The position numbers and the translations under genes were made by a program. Below, piece by piece: positions 48,663 to 62,610 of a stretch of 64,000 nucleotides of DNA. The notes under the pieces are model-generated. The model was not told the DNA's origin. It ran no database searches and saw only the letters and a program-made list of their open reading frames with translations. The stretch lies in contig ARYC01017025.1 of assembly GCA_000711775.1 (NCBI GenBank), positions 1-64,000 of the forward strand, read 5' to 3'. This stretch comes from Oxytricha trifallax (taxonomy: Eukaryota > Ciliophora > Spirotrichea > Sporadotrichida > Oxytrichidae). Position 1 is the first letter of the stretch. Every line of letters begins with the position of its first letter.

Positions 48663-51124
48663 AAATATTTCTTAACTTCACGCGCAATATTTAGGCAATA
48701 GATATTATATACAAATATAAAAATAAAAATTAATGCTAGGAGTTTCTATCGCGAGACAATAATTATTCTAATTATATTTTACAAAATAAAACAGGTTAAT
48801 GACCAAAGGGAGTTATCTAAAGAATCAAGAAATTTCTATATCGAAATAACAAATTATTGAATACTCTTTTAGTAATTCTGTTTTTCATCTCTGATTGCAG
48901 CCTGAATTTGTAATGAATTTGGTTTATTATATTTTACATAATTTATCGACTAACTTGCTTTTATAAATTATTATATTTTAAATTTATTTTCATAATTATT
49001 TATAATGCTATATTACTTGATATTAGCCTAAAAAAAGTAAAAAATCCACAAAAAAAACGCAAAGGATTATAGTTTGATTAAATAATTACTATTTTAATTT
49101 ATTATATAATATATTTTATTATATTATTTATTCAGAAAAATTAATTAATAAAGTTAAAAATGAATTTAAAAATTTCATGAAATAGTATTTATTTATATTA
49201 GCTATATTCTTTTATTACATAATTTTATATTATGTTATTCATCAGAGTATTCTCGTACATAAAATATTTACTTAATGATGATTTTTCATAATTTATGCAT
49301 TCCTAGATTTCCAGTTAAAATTAAATTTTATTGCTAATTTTGCTCTATTTTTCTAATAAAATTATTTATTAATATATATATAGCATTAAAAATATAGTTA
49401 ATTTTTAATATTCATTATTATATATTACAACTTTAATAATATAATTTATTTTTACATCTTATTGTTTTAGAAATAAAATAATTAATAATTTATATAATTT
49501 AAATTCAATAAAATAGACCATTTTAAAATGAATAATATAAATACAAATTTATTGAGATCTTGGTCCTAAATTTTATTTTCATAATGATAAATGTTTTTCA
49601 TGTGAATTTTTTGGGAATAATAATTATATAATATAAAAATATATAAAAATCAAAAAAAGTTTCATCTTAAATCTTCTAAAACATCATGGTGCAATTCTTC
49701 ATATTTTTAACTCCTCAAAAATCTTTTAAATTTCAAAGTTTTTGTGCTTTGTAATCAGATTTTTGCCACACTTTAAACCAATCTATAAATATAATTTGCT
49801 TCGACAGTTTATTTGTGAATTTTTAAATTTAACTATACTAAAAGCTATAATGTAAATAAGTGTAAATCAAATATTTATTATATCTATATTAAAAATTTTA
49901 CCATAACTAGGAAGCTGAAGGTTTATTTCTTACTTTAAAAATTTTGTTGCCTTTTTGTTATTAATACAAATAATATGAATATTAATTATATGATGCACAA
50001 ATTGTATATTAGATTTTTCTCCTTACCCTATTATGATTATTTAGACGGAAGTTATTTATTATACCCTATTAAAATATATAAATTAGAAATTTTTACAATT
50101 TTATTTACATTTAAATTATGAAAAATTAAATAAGTTCAAGGTTTAAATTAACAAATGCCAGAGATTTAAAAATTACATTAATTATATAATTGTTTTTTTA
50201 TTAATAATTAAGATTTGATTTAAAAAAGTGTTATTTTTGATTGCCGTTATACTAGAGAATCTTAAATCGTTCCGATTATTAATTTAGAAATTTATATATA
50301 AAAAAATGATTATCTTATTTAATTATTTTGTAATTAAATTATTTTTTAAAACAAAACATATTACTCCTCATTATTAGATTCTATATTTAAATTTATATAA
50401 GAAAAAATCTTAACTGAATTATAATATTTTAATTAACTTTATTATAATAAAATAATAAATCTATTGCTCATGTGCTTGTGCCTTTTTCAATAAATGTATG
50501 GTTTAGTTAGTTAGTTAATTTAGATAAATTAAAATAGCGAGAAAAAAAATACAAACTACTTCGCATAAAATGGTGTGATTTACTAAGAGTTACTTAAAAA
50601 GAGGTGCATCAAAATGCGGTTCTTCGCTTAATGATTTGTCAAATATCTATGGATCTTTAATATAATTGTATGAATTTTTTTAATTATTTTAAAGAATTTT
50701 GATTTTATATTATTTAAGATATTATTAAATGTAATTTTTCTCATAAATTATAATTTGAATTTGAAAGAATATGTATTTAAATGGACAATACTACATAAAT
50801 GATTTATTCAAGAATTATTTTTTAATTTGTCATAGTCTTATTAGATTTGAAAATAAAGTTATTGAAATTTGTTAAATTTAGATACTCCAATGTATTTTCT
50901 TAGCAAATTTAATTTATCTCTTATTATGATTATTTTTATTTTTAAAAAGACAAAAATCGTTGTTGTACTGCATTTTGGTCTCTAGAATTTAAAAGAAAAG
51001 TAAACATTGAAAATGAATACTAAAATTTTTATTTCAATAAATTTAAATCAAATATTCATAATGTGCACAGTTAGCGATAAATTAAAATATCTATTAAATA
51101 AGTACACTTAAAAGATTATTAATA
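48663..51124. other. AT-rich spacer with a small GC-richer patch
   Basis: At 50520-50660 the minus strand reads KIHRYLTNHQAKNRILMHLF and PFYAKQF in one frame, next to AACTAACTAACTAA (also present near 22640). Could be an MDS; length too short to decide. The rest is featureless. Confidence 0.35.
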
Positions 51125-51539
51125 TTGTAGGAATACATTTGAAATTAGGAAAATGTAATTAATTCAATTTATAATAATTCAAAATCGTGGCAGTTAAAGT
51201 TGGCCAATTTGAACGATCTTGGGCTCATTCGATAGAGAATTTAAAATTAGCTGGACTTTACTAATGGCGGTACTATTTTATCGCATCCCTGGAGCGAGAT
51301 AACTCGACTTTAATTAAACACATCTAAATTCATTTAATTATACCCTCACATTAAAGTCGAGTTATCTCGCTCCAGGGATGCGATAAAATAGTACCGCCAA
51401 TAGTAAAGTCCAGCTAATTTTAAATTCTCTATCGAATGAGCCCAAGATCGTTCAAATTGGCCAACTTTAACTGCCACGATTTTGAATTATTATAAATTGA
51501 ATTAATTACATTTTCCCAATTTCAAATGTATTCCTACAA
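51125..51539. mobile_element. TTGTAGG-type foldback element, copy A4
   Basis: 415 bp with exact TA duplication (51123-51124, 51540-51541). Arms pair almost perfectly over 190 bp: GTGGCAGTTAAAGTTGGCC, GGGCTCATTCGATAGAG, CCCTGGAGCGAGATAACTCG. Near identical to A2. Confidence 0.93.
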
Positions 51540-51902
51540 TATCGTTATTAATTATAAATATAAAAAGATTTAATATTTTTACTAATTTAATAAAGAAAAA
51601 GATTAAATTTTATATTAATTTTTTAGAGAATATTAATTTTATTTAAAAAAATAATATTTATTTTAAATAAAAGTTAAATTCATATTATTCCCTAATAATT
51701 AATAATTTATAAAATAAAATTTAAGAATTAAAATTAAATGTGATATTCGCCAAAATAAATTCATTTTATAAAAGGTCTAAATAAAGTGTTCTGGAATTAT
51801 TTGTTTAGGTAAAGTATAAAGTCTAATTAAAGCATTATTATAATTGATAATTAAAATTTAAATGAAGTTTAAACAAAATTTTAAATTTTTTATTTTCATT
51901 TT

Positions 51903-52010
51903 AGGGAGCGGGAAGTTTCTTCCCTCAAAATTTTAGATGCACCCAAGGGGGTGGAAGTTCCCTACCTCAGAAAGTTAGTTTCCTGCTCCCTTCGGAAGAT
52001 TCCTGCACCA
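51903..52010. repeat. Cluster of GGAAGTTTC motifs
   Basis: A GC-rich block starting GGGAGCGGGAAGTTTCTTCC and holding CACCCAAGGGGGTGGAAGTTC, GTTTCCTGCTCCCTTCGG and GATTCCTGCACC. It resembles the inverted cluster at 31057-31130, which also has GGGAGCG at its outer end. Looks like the ends of several elements inserted into one another. Confidence 0.6.
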
Positions 52011-52094
52011 TACATAAAATATATAAAAATTTCTCAAAATCTTTAACATCAATAATGATTTAATTATTTTAAATCTATAATAAAATATAATTTT

Positions 52095-52310
52095 TACCTT
52101 TATAATGAATTCAATTTTTATGAAAATTATATTAATTATTTATAAAAACAATTATTTTTTCATAGTTTCATTAATATATAATTTTATAAATATTAATAAT
52201 ATACTATATAAATTAAATATTATTAAAATTAGTTTATTAAATGGTAAATATAATTTAAATTAAAAATTATATGATTTATGCTTAATTTATTGAAATGCTT
52301 TTTATTTCCT
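52095..52310. repeat. Interspersed repeat P, copy 3
   Basis: Homologous to 30838-31056 and 34478-34690 but more diverged (ATAATGAATTC, ATATATAATTTTATAAATA, AAATGGTAAATATAATT). It follows the GGAAGTTTC cluster, while the other two precede theirs. Confidence 0.55.
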
Positions 52311-53258
52311 CCTCTTAATACTAGACTGAGAAAAAAAACTCAGTAAATTTAAATTTGTTTAAATAAATATTTTTTATAAAAAAAGAATATATTTGTTTCT
52401 TTTGCATCATTGTTTTTCACATTTTTAGAATATCTTGATTTTATAAATTAATTAAAATATATAATTTTATCAATTGACTGTAATAATAAAATTTTAAATT
52501 ACAAACAAAATATAATTTTTGTAGGGAGTACAAACTTAAAATAATTGTAAAATTCATTTCTATTGATTGATTTCTACTAACATTATACCAAAAAATGAAA
52601 CAAGTTAACTTTAATGATAAGTAATATCATGCCTATTCTTAGGCATGATAATAATAAAAGAATATTAATTATTAAACTCTCATTAGTTAGTTATATTATA
52701 AAAATTTATTTAACCAAGAATTTTGTACAACTTTTTGTGTAACTTATTAATTATTATTTCAATATCCAATTATCTCAAGTTATTTAACCATTATTATAAA
52801 TCCATTTATATTATTATTTTTTAAATAGTAGAGTTCACAATTAAATTTCTTTAGAGTTTTGCTGAAAATAAATATATGATCAATTATCTTTACAATAGGG
52901 CTCATCAAAATCAGTCAACTATATTTTTCTTACTATAATATTTTTCAGTCAAAAAGGAAGCATTTTTAATGCTTAAACTTAAATTGGCAAGTCTTGAAAA
53001 TTCAGTTTTTATAAATTAATATATATCATTTAAATTTATTGAATATTTTTTTTATTTTATTATCATTATTATATTTATATTTGTAAAGTAAAGTTTAATT
53101 AAATAAAAATATAATACTTTATAACAAATGAATTAAATTATGAAACTAAATGTTATATTTAATTAAAAATTTTACTTCTATTTCTAGCTAAATTAAATAA
53201 TCAAAATTAAATTGTATTATTTTTATTAAATATAATAATAAGATGTAATCTTTTATTA

Positions 53259-53660
53259 TTGTAGGAATATATATGATTTGGGAAATTAAATTTGAATATA
53301 AAACAATTTAATCTTTGCAGTTAACTTTCTAGAAATCTAGTCAATATAATACTTGTTCGATAGAGAATTCAAAATAAGCTGGACATTATTATTTACGGTA
53401 CTCCTCCATAGCATTCCACAGGAGTGTTAACTCAACTTTAAATTTTGCATTAAAATGAATTTAGCAAATCACCAAAATTTAAAGTTAGATAACTCGCTTG
53501 TGGAATGCGATGGAGGAGTACCGTAAATAATAATGTCCAGCTAATTTTGAATTCTCTTTCTAACAAGTATTATATTGTCTAGATCTCAAGATAGTTAACT
53601 GCAAAGATTAAATTATTTTATATTCAAATTTAATTTCCCAAATCATATATATTTCTACAA
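53259..53660. mobile_element. TTGTAGG-type foldback element, copy A5
   Basis: 402 bp, TA on both sides (53257-53258, 53661-53662). Ends TTGTAGGAATATATATG. Arms pair over about 190 bp and keep GAGAATTCAAAATAAGCTGG, but the middle has its own version (TTTACGGTACTCCTCCA). A separate subfamily from A2/A4. Confidence 0.9.
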
Positions 53661-53662
53661 TA

Positions 53663-55393
53663 ATTTAAAAACATGAAAAAGATCAATTAGCAGGATCTCT
53701 AATTATTAAAAATGAATTAGTAATAGAGTAAGTGACAAATTTACTTTAAAAATTTTATCTAAGATATAAAAAATCAATTGAATTTATTTTAAATGAAAAA
53801 ATTAAAAACAATAATTTTAACTTATTATTATTTAAAAATACTCAATTTAAAATAAAAATAATTCAATTATTAAATTTACTATATTGATTTTGATTTTATA
53901 TAATTAATATTATTTTACAAGGTTAGGTTTTTTAAAACTTTTTAATTAAGAACTCTCTGATTTATATATAATATTAATTATGCCTTAATTATGATTTATA
54001 AAGGTAGAGGTCAGAATTAGTTTTTTATTTGAATAACTTTGTATAAAAAAATATTTCAATTAAAAAAGTTTTCTAATTTCATGTAACGACTTAATAAGAT
54101 CCATAATGTAAGATAATTAAATTAAAAAAGGTTATCTAATACTACATTTAATGATCACCTAGCTCAATTGGCACTGAAGAATAATGACCAAATAAATGAA
54201 GAAATATAATTAAACAAAATTTAAAACAATATTCTATAAAATTAAAGGGATTAATATAAATGTTATCATATTTATCTTAAATCAATAATTGCTGTAATAA
54301 AAACTAAATAGTTTAACAATAGATGAATACTATAAATATTTCTATAAAATATTTTAATATTATAGATTAATTTGAAAATTCGAAAATCTTATAAAAAAAA
54401 TATTTTATTATAAATGAATAATTTATACAATCTATTATTACTTAATAATAAATTCTATAAATTGACAAAATATATAAAATTTATACTCTATCAGACAATA
54501 TGAAGAGAAAAATGTATTTATTAAAAAAGTGAAAATATTAAAAATAAATAAATTTTTTATTTATTTTATTTTTAATTTTAAATAATTGAAACTATGCATA
54601 GAAAATTAAATAAAAAAATTACAAAATTAAAAAAAAAACAGCCATATATTACAAATTAAAAATTAAATTAGATATAAAAACAGAAGTAAAATGTAAAAAT
54701 AATGTATCTGGTCTTATTCATTAAATTCAAATCTTGCAATTATTTTTAATAAAAATTTATAAATTAATGCATGAATCTACCTAATCAATACATTTTCTAA
54801 TAAGATTTATGTTCGGAATATATAGAATATTATTAAGCATTATTTCCTAGCATTTACTTGTTAATATATAGTAATATAAATGCACTAATCATACACACTA
54901 TAAAACATAATAAAATTAATTCCAATAATGCAAATCAAATAAAAAACTAAATCAATGAAATTTAAAATTAGATTTTATAGTAATTAACCATTTACAACAT
55001 TTAAAGTAAAGTAATATAATACTCTGTTTGTAAAGAGTATTTTCGCATTTAATAAACTTTATTCCTTTCAATTTAATTTAATTTAGTTATTTATTCTTTT
55101 TTTTTATCAATTTTAAATTCATTGTAATTTCAAAAATTCCTTTTGATAAAAATAATAATTTAGATAAATAATATTAAAAAAGTATAAGAATATATTCATT
55201 TCTAGTATTTATACAAAATACATTTCATTTGAGCTAAATAATGAAAATTATCATAACTTAAAATTAAAACATTTAACTATTAATGATGATAGAATATTTT
55301 CATTTGATTAAAATCCTTTTTTTGAAGTGACATATAGTTTAGCATAAAGCAAGTTGTTATAAAATACTTTTCTTAAAATTTAAGGTAAATATC
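53663..55393. other. AT-rich spacer
   Basis: No element ends, GC islands or convincing frames found. Confidence 0.45.
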
Positions 55394-55892
55394 GGGAGAG
55401 GATAATCCTTGCACTCGAGGAAGTTTCTTGCATTTTTCATTCATCTAAAATATAATAAATTTTACTTAAATACAAGAATTATATATTTTAAGGACTTATT
55501 AAATATTAAAGGATATTGAGGTATAATAGGAAGAGTAGTCCTGGAATTTAGATAAGAAAAAAATTAAATTAAGAACACTTGAAGACCTCAAATACTTAAG
55601 AATTAGAAAGTGGATCTATTCCTGCAGTAATATCTAACAAGACTTAGATTACTGGTATTTTAATGATAAAAGATAAATAGTGCTTGGAATTCATGCTAAT
55701 AGAGATATTGACATATTAATTTATTTTAAGTATAATTATAACAATCAAATATGTTTAGAAGTTCGTTTATAGTTGTTAAAAAGATTAATTTTATAAAAAA
55801 GTAATAATTAAAAAAAGAGATAGAATTATTCACCAAAAAATTTTGTTTTTCATTAACGAGAACATATATGAGGACAGGAAAATTCCTCCCCC
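55394..55892 (+). mobile_element. G-run-end element L with partial reading frame
   Basis: Starts GGGAGAGGATAATCCTTGCA, ends CAGGAAAATTCCTCCCCC. TAAATATC and TAAATGTC flank it (55386-55393, 55893-55900): an 8-bp duplication with one change. The right half aligns with elements J and K and the fragment at 60826. It has the best-preserved reading frame of the family. Confidence 0.7.
55443..55871 (+). CDS. Possible element-encoded protein fragment
   Basis: Plus-strand frame ending at TGA 55869-55871, open from within the left end of element L. The middle reads DLKYLRIRKWIYSCSNIQQD, then DYWYFNDKRQIVLGIHANRD and NQICLEVRLQLL, with aromatic and charged residues unlike AT-driven translation. Elements J, K and the 60826 fragment keep the DNA of this region but with indels that break the frame, so this may be the family's own protein. 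No known domain recognised, no start codon seen. Confidence 0.35.
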
Positions 55893-56507
55893 TAAATGTC
55901 TATCATTATTATTTTATTTTATAATCTATTTATTTCTCATTTATTTACAATAATTTATTTAATCAATCTTAAAAGCTGTAATGATTATAAACAAATATAA
56001 GATGCTTGAGATTTTAAAAAAATATCCATGTTCCCATGGCATTTCTGGTCTTCTTTTTTAAAAAATAATACTACAAATTATTTTATTTATAATATGTAAA
56101 TTTGATTAATTATATATCTTGCTTAAAAATAAAAAATATAATATTTATTATTTAAGGCAATATTCTAATTATAATTAAAATTAAATGAAATCTTAAAGCA
56201 ACAGGAATATTATTATGGATTAAATATAAAATATAAAATATTATAATAAATGTAATTAATTTTACATATTACAAAATATTTTTATTTTATTTAATATAAA
56301 ACAAGTAAAAATATGTCTTTTAATGAAAATTATTTAATTAATTTTTAATATATTGCTAAAGAAATGTGAAAATAATATTGATATTAGACACATTTATTTA
56401 TATACAACAAGTTTCTAATTAAATTATTTAAAAACATAAATTCAATATATTAATAAAAAAGCCTTGGTTTAACTATTAAATTTAGATGTTTCTAAATCTT
56501 TAAGCAT

Positions 56508-56956
56508 GGGAGGTTTCCTTCACTTTATGATTAAAAATAATTTAATGACGTTTATTGCACTGAATTTTTCAAAGTTTTTTAAAAATTATTTTGATTTCTA
56601 TTTCCTCTTTCTGATTATTTGAAAAGCAACTTACTTTGACACATTTAGTCTCTTAAAAAAAAATTAATTTATTTAGATTATTATTTATAAATTTATTTAG
56701 AATTAAAAAAATTTTAATTAAGATCGAATGGAGTATAATCTAATTAAATTGTATTATTATTTAATTTAATCATCGTTTAGTTATGTTTATATTATCAAAT
56801 AAAAAATGAACAATTAAATATTTAAAAAATTAAGATCTTAAAATATACGTACATTCCTCAACAATTATTTTCTTTGAAATTAAGGGTTCTATAGCAATTT
56901 TATGTAAAATTAATTAATTTACATTTAAAAAGAAAAAATGCAGTAAACTTTCCCCC
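56508..56956. mobile_element. G-run-end element M
   Basis: Starts GGGAGGTTTCCTTCACTTT and ends GCAGTAAACTTTCCCCC, 449 bp, almost the length of element K. Flanks TTAAGCAT and AAAGGGCAT match only in part. Interior not clearly related to K. Confidence 0.5.
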
Positions 56957-59900
56957 AAAAGGGCATTAAATGACATTTTTAAAGTTTAAAATTTATCAAC
57001 TCTAATTTTATTTTAAAAGAATTTGATATTCTTATCATTTATTGGAAGTTAAGTCAGTGCTGACCATATTATTATTAATTATAATTTATTGTATTAAATT
57101 TGAAAAAATATTCTCTATTTTAATGATTTATCATTTTATATACAATTATTAAATAATTTATAATAAATCAATCATAGGAATGTGTTTGAGATAGTTAAAA
57201 CAATGAAATTTACTATTAAAAAAGAAAATTACTAGAATTCTTTTTTTTTAAGTTTTGATTCATAAACCTATAGACTAAATCTTATTTTTTTTTTATTACT
57301 TAGTATCAGAAAATCAACTAATCAGACTTTAATTATAAATAGTAAAGTAAGTATTAATATAAAAATAAAAACGGAAAACCTCAATGAAGATAGATTTAAG
57401 CTTTACATAAAGAAAAATTTTAATAAATACAGTGAACAGTAAAATTTCGATGAATGCAAGCAATATTTTATTTTATGCTTACATCATTCTATGATTATAG
57501 GAAATTTTATGATCTAAGCTAGGGTCATGAAGAGGATTTCGGAGTTTTTGTGACAGTTCATTTAATAAATCACATTTTATATATACAACAAAGCTTATTT
57601 ACTAATTTTCACCAATTTTCATCATTTAATTATAGAAATAATAAAAATTTAATGATACTTTGAACATTGTCTATGTATCTTAAAAAAAAATTATAGTTCT
57701 ATATACTGTGCCATAAAATTCAAGATTTTGTTAAAAAGATTAAAAAATATATTGTTTTTGGGTAATTTGAAATGTAAAAAATCAATAAATACTATAGTGT
57801 TTTTTTTAGATTATCCTTTGTGTTATTTATTTTTACATTGATTTGTGAATTATTAAAAAATTAAAAAATATATTTAATCCTCATTTTCTTTATTAATTAA
57901 CTATTAAATAAATTTTAATTTTAATTTTTTGTCAAAATCATTATGTTTCTATAATTTATTTATTTAATAAATAGTTTATTATTGCTATAATATAATAGAT
58001 AAATTCAAAATATAATATTACAATATATTCTTATAAATAATTTTTATTATCAATAAAATAAAATTAAATTATTATAAATATTTTATTGATAAAAAATAAT
58101 TTGATATGGGAAATATAAAAAAAAAACTTTATAATCTTTTGTCTAGTTTGTCTAATTCTAAATAAAATATTATTTTTAAAATATTTATTTGCTTTATACA
58201 ATAATATTCGAAGTATCATTGAATTTTATTTGCAAGTTAGTTTATTAAAATTTGGTCTTTTATTATATATAACTTGATTAAATTCCAAATTTATACTCAA
58301 CCAATCTAAAAAAAATGATTTTTTAATTTAAATTCTACCATTTAAGAATGTCGAAATAATTTATAATTTTCATTTTATATTAAACAAGCGAGAAGATAAT
58401 TAAAATGGAAAAGATTTACTTTAAAAATATATATATATATATAATATATCATTTAAGTTATTTTATTATCATTTATAGAATTAATTTGTAATTTGAAGCT
58501 TATATTAAATGTGACAATTAATAAACATGAGATACTATTTTAATTTTCACTCTCAAATTAGTTAATAAAATTAGATCGTAATTTTTTTTACAATAACAAT
58601 TTATTTAGTTATGATAATTCTAATCAGAAATATGTTTCAAAATAAAGAAAATCATTACTTAAAAATTGTTTTTCAGTTCACTATTGAATTAATAGATTTA
58701 TCTTCAGTTAAATTGATTTTAATATATTTGTAGATTTCATGTAGAGTAAATTTTTTGCATAATAAAAAGATATTTACCCACAATTATTATTTTTAAATAC
58801 AAAATATAAAAATTTTCTAAATTTTCTTATCAATAATGATCTAGGAATTTATTATTGAACATCAAACATCATATCTATAAAAAGATAAATTTAAATGAAT
58901 ATTACATTACTTATTAATAATATAAATTATAAATATTTTGAAAAGAATAATACAAATAATATATTTAAAATTGGGAAATTATATAATATAAATTGTGTTT
59001 TTATTTAAAAATAAGGATTTGAGAAGTTGGGATTTAAATGTTTCTAATTTCTATATTGCCAATAATTAAAAAATTGAATGCAGACGAAAGCGATTTTTAT
59101 CTAACATTTTCTATTACGAATTTATGAAATACCTTAAGTTTTCAATAAATTTCGTGGATTAATAGGAAAATAATTTAAAAAAATTAATTATGCTATATAA
59201 ATGATATTTATAATTATTTTATTTATTACAAAGTCTTTAGGCATTATTTAAAAAATAATAAAATATTTATAATTATATATAATGAATTAAATAAGTATAA
59301 TTTCAAAATTATAAGTAAATTTATTAATAAACAAATTAAATTAAATTTCTCAATTTAATTTTAAGTAATTTAATTAATTTATTTTTAATCGGTCAATTAT
59401 TTTAAATATTATTTAAATATTCCAAAGCATCAAATTTAATAAATAAATTAATCTGAAAGTTAGTGAAGACTTTTCGGAGATTTTGAATCTTCCATCATAA
59501 AAAGCCCAAAATTTCATTCTCTTAGGAATATTCCTCCGGATCAATATCCTCTGACTTAATAAATTAGCTAATTAGTTATAGGTCAATAATTATTGATAAT
59601 ATAATATAATAAAATATCATTATTTTTTTAAAAAATCATTTATTAACTTTAAAAATATGATTAAAATTACTCAAACCATTTTTTTGTTAAGTAATTAAAT
59701 TATATTGTTTTAATTAAATATGGTAAAATAAATTATAAAGGCTTTCATCTATTAGTAATTGTCTATAAATGATATTTTTTAAATCTTAAAAAGTTGATAA
59801 TATTAAATGTAAATTTACATAATCTAAATATCATATTTACCAATTGAATTATTGATGTTTTGAAAAATATAAAATTTTTTCTTTTGAAAATTTTAAATTT

Positions 59901-62220
59901 TACATATTTCTTATATTTTAAGTTCTCTGCAAAAGTAATCATATTGAAACAAATAAAAAATATTGATTTTTCAAAACCATAACTACTAGTATTATTTAAC
60001 CTGAATATTAATTTAAAAATAAGTAAGATTTTTACCATTTTCTAATTGAATTTTTTACAATTCAGTTCTAATTGCTTCTTTGGGATACGCTTATATTTTA
60101 TACTATTTTTTACAACTTAAACTAGATTATATTAACAATATTTTTTATATTCAAATCTATTATATTGATTTTTTAAGAAATTTAAAGCAATATTTATAAA
60201 TAAATTTATTTTAATCTGTGGATATTGAAATCTTTTAAATTTAAAATTTATAGATTATTTTTATAACAATTTATATTTTATTTTATGAAATTTTAGAAAT
60301 GAAAGACTTGTAATAAAATAAACAGAAAAAATTGTGAAATCATTAACAAAAGAATCAAGGATGGATATTTATATATAATTAAATATACTCATATTAAAAA
60401 CTAATTAAAACAAAGTAAGTTTTTAATAGAATATTGTTTTTATTATAATAAGTTTATAATTTAATTTATTATATTTATAGATGATAACATATTTGTAACA
60501 TATTTCTCATAAATTAATAAAATATTAAAAGCAATTCTATTAATAATTAAAATTATTATTCTTAAATTATATATTATAAAAGTCATAAATTAGAATTTTA
60601 AGTAATTTTAATTAAAATATATATTTTTTAAAATCTTGTGACTTATTTTTAAATTATGGAGATTTTTAATTATTAATATATTATTTTACTTTATTGGATA
60701 AATACAAATCTTTTCTTTATGTTATGAATATTACTTATTCTATTTTATTTAGGTAAGAAAAATATTTATAAAATCTTATTTTAAAAAATTATGATATTAT
60801 AAAAAATTGGTTCATACAAAAATTTGGGAAGCTTCTTTTTTTTATAATTTATATAATTAATTTGTATAACAGCTATTAACCAACTTTTGAGGTAGTTACA
60901 TTGATTAGATTCCAACAATCTGTCACATATTTCATTTAATATTTGTAGATTTCTGACTCTAAACCATTATATTGTCCTCTCTCTGTATTCAGTAGTAATT
61001 CCAAATATCTAACCAAATTGTTATATAAATTATGATTTATCTTGTTCATTACATACTATTTAATGTTAAATTATATTTATCGAACTTATTAAATGATGTA
61101 TGAATATCCTTTCAAATTAATTTATTATTAAAATTTCAAATATTTTCATTTATGGAAAATTTATTAAATTTACATGTTGAAAAAAGAAGCACTATAAAAT
61201 TCACACAAAATCTATATACCTTCTCAAATCTTTTAGTATCTTATTTTCTAAAATAAAAGCAAATCAATATTTTTAAAGAAATTTAATCGTTATACCACAA
61301 TGTTTAATATTTTTATATGTACTCTTGACATTTTTAATTATTTTTTATTAAAGTAATTATTTTATTATAAAATTTACACTTTCAATATATTAATAGATAT
61401 TTATATTAATTTTTTTGAATTTTAGGCTGAAAGAAGATATTAATTATATAAAATTGGAAAATTTAATTGATGTATTTTAATTACAATTTCTTTTTTTATT
61501 TGAGCTACAAATGTATGTTTTTACGATAATAAGAATTTTATTATAAATTTACTTTCACGCAATAAACCATAATATTATTTTGAAAACAAAAGAATCACAT
61601 GGAGCAAGCATGATTAAATCACCTTATAAAGAGACTATTTTATAAGTTAGACTTCAAAAAGATGCAAAGAAGTCATTCAATATAAATATTTAAAATAAAA
61701 ATGTAAATTAATTTTTTGAAATTTAATTTTTATTTATATATTGTAGATTTTATATAATTTTAAATTTCTGATAATATTAAATTGAATTGTACAAATTAAA
61801 TAATTTTTTTATATATCTTTCTAATTTATTATTATTAGTGCAATTAATATAAACTTTATTAGATTAAAAAGAAATGTTAGATTATTAATATAAAATTTGA
61901 AAACAAATTAAATTTTCATTTTTTTAAAAAAATTTCAATAAAAATAATGAATAATGAATAATGTTAAAATAAAATTATTAAATAATAGGATCAAATACTA
62001 CATTATATAAATTATTATTCATTATATTATATTTATATTTTAATCGTAAACTAAATATATTATTATAATTAATCAGCAATTAATTATGAAAAAAAATTAT
62101 AAAATATTATAAATTGCTGTTTATAGATAACATTGTTATTATACAAAATATCAGGAAATTATATTTGCAAAATAAATTACAAACTGGCATTTAAATAAAT
62201 TTATAGGCTAAATTAGACAA
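56957..62220. other. AT-rich spacer with a fragment of the J/K/L family
   Basis: At 60826-61020 lies GGGAAGCTTC followed by AACAGCTATTAACCAAC, GATTCCAACAATCTG and TGTATTCAGTAGTAATTCC, homologous to 22250-22480 in element J in the same orientation. The second end is not recognisable. (AT)n at 58427-58443. The rest is featureless AT-rich DNA. Confidence 0.5.
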
Positions 62221-62610
62221 ATGTGCGAAAATAACTTTAACTGCGATGAATAATCACATTTTGCATTTTAATTTCCTAACCTTGCTTCATTTTATTTCAT
62301 GAGAAATTTAATTATTTCAAGTTTTCATAAAATGTTCTATTTTAGCGAACAACTGTTTTTGTTTTTAATACTCAGATATGTGATGAGATAGGTCTTGTAG
62401 CACGAAAATGAGAAGTATTTTTAATCACTCTTTTGTTTCAGTACTATTGATAGTTATAGTAAAAATCATAAGAAATTCACTACTTTTAATCTTTAAAAAT
62501 GTGGTATTTATGAAATATTCTTTGATATTATTAAGATAAGTGCTAATAAATTTGATGATTTTTAATAGATAAATAGAAAAAATTAAGCTACTTAACTAAA
62601 TGAGAACTGA
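62221..62610 (+). CDS. Candidate complete small gene or MDS, 129 residues
   Basis: ATG 62221 to TGA 62608-62610. Reads MCENNFNCDEQSHFAFQFPN, then YVMRQVLQHENEKYFQSLF, STIDSYSKNHKKFTTFNL, and ends QATQLNEN. GC (about 27%) and residue variety exceed the flanks; seven TAA/TAG are Gln. The same frame is open back to 61951 but is AT-driven there, so the ATG is a sensible start. No signal peptide; Phe-rich first half could hold one membrane segment. No family recognised. Confidence 0.4.

Noticed and set aside
48197..48664. Two minus-strand frames in element K
   Set aside because: AT-driven composition, and the plus strand there aligns with elements J and L, whose better frame is on the other strand.
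55147..56620. Plus-strand 490-codon TGA-free frame
   Set aside because: It runs straight through elements L and M and their terminal repeats in a frame different from the better one in L; one or two runs of this length are expected by chance.
59763..60038. Minus-strand 91-codon frame, the longest under the standard code
   Set aside because: Composition is almost only Phe, Ile, Lys, Asn, Leu and no GC rise; expected by chance in this DNA.
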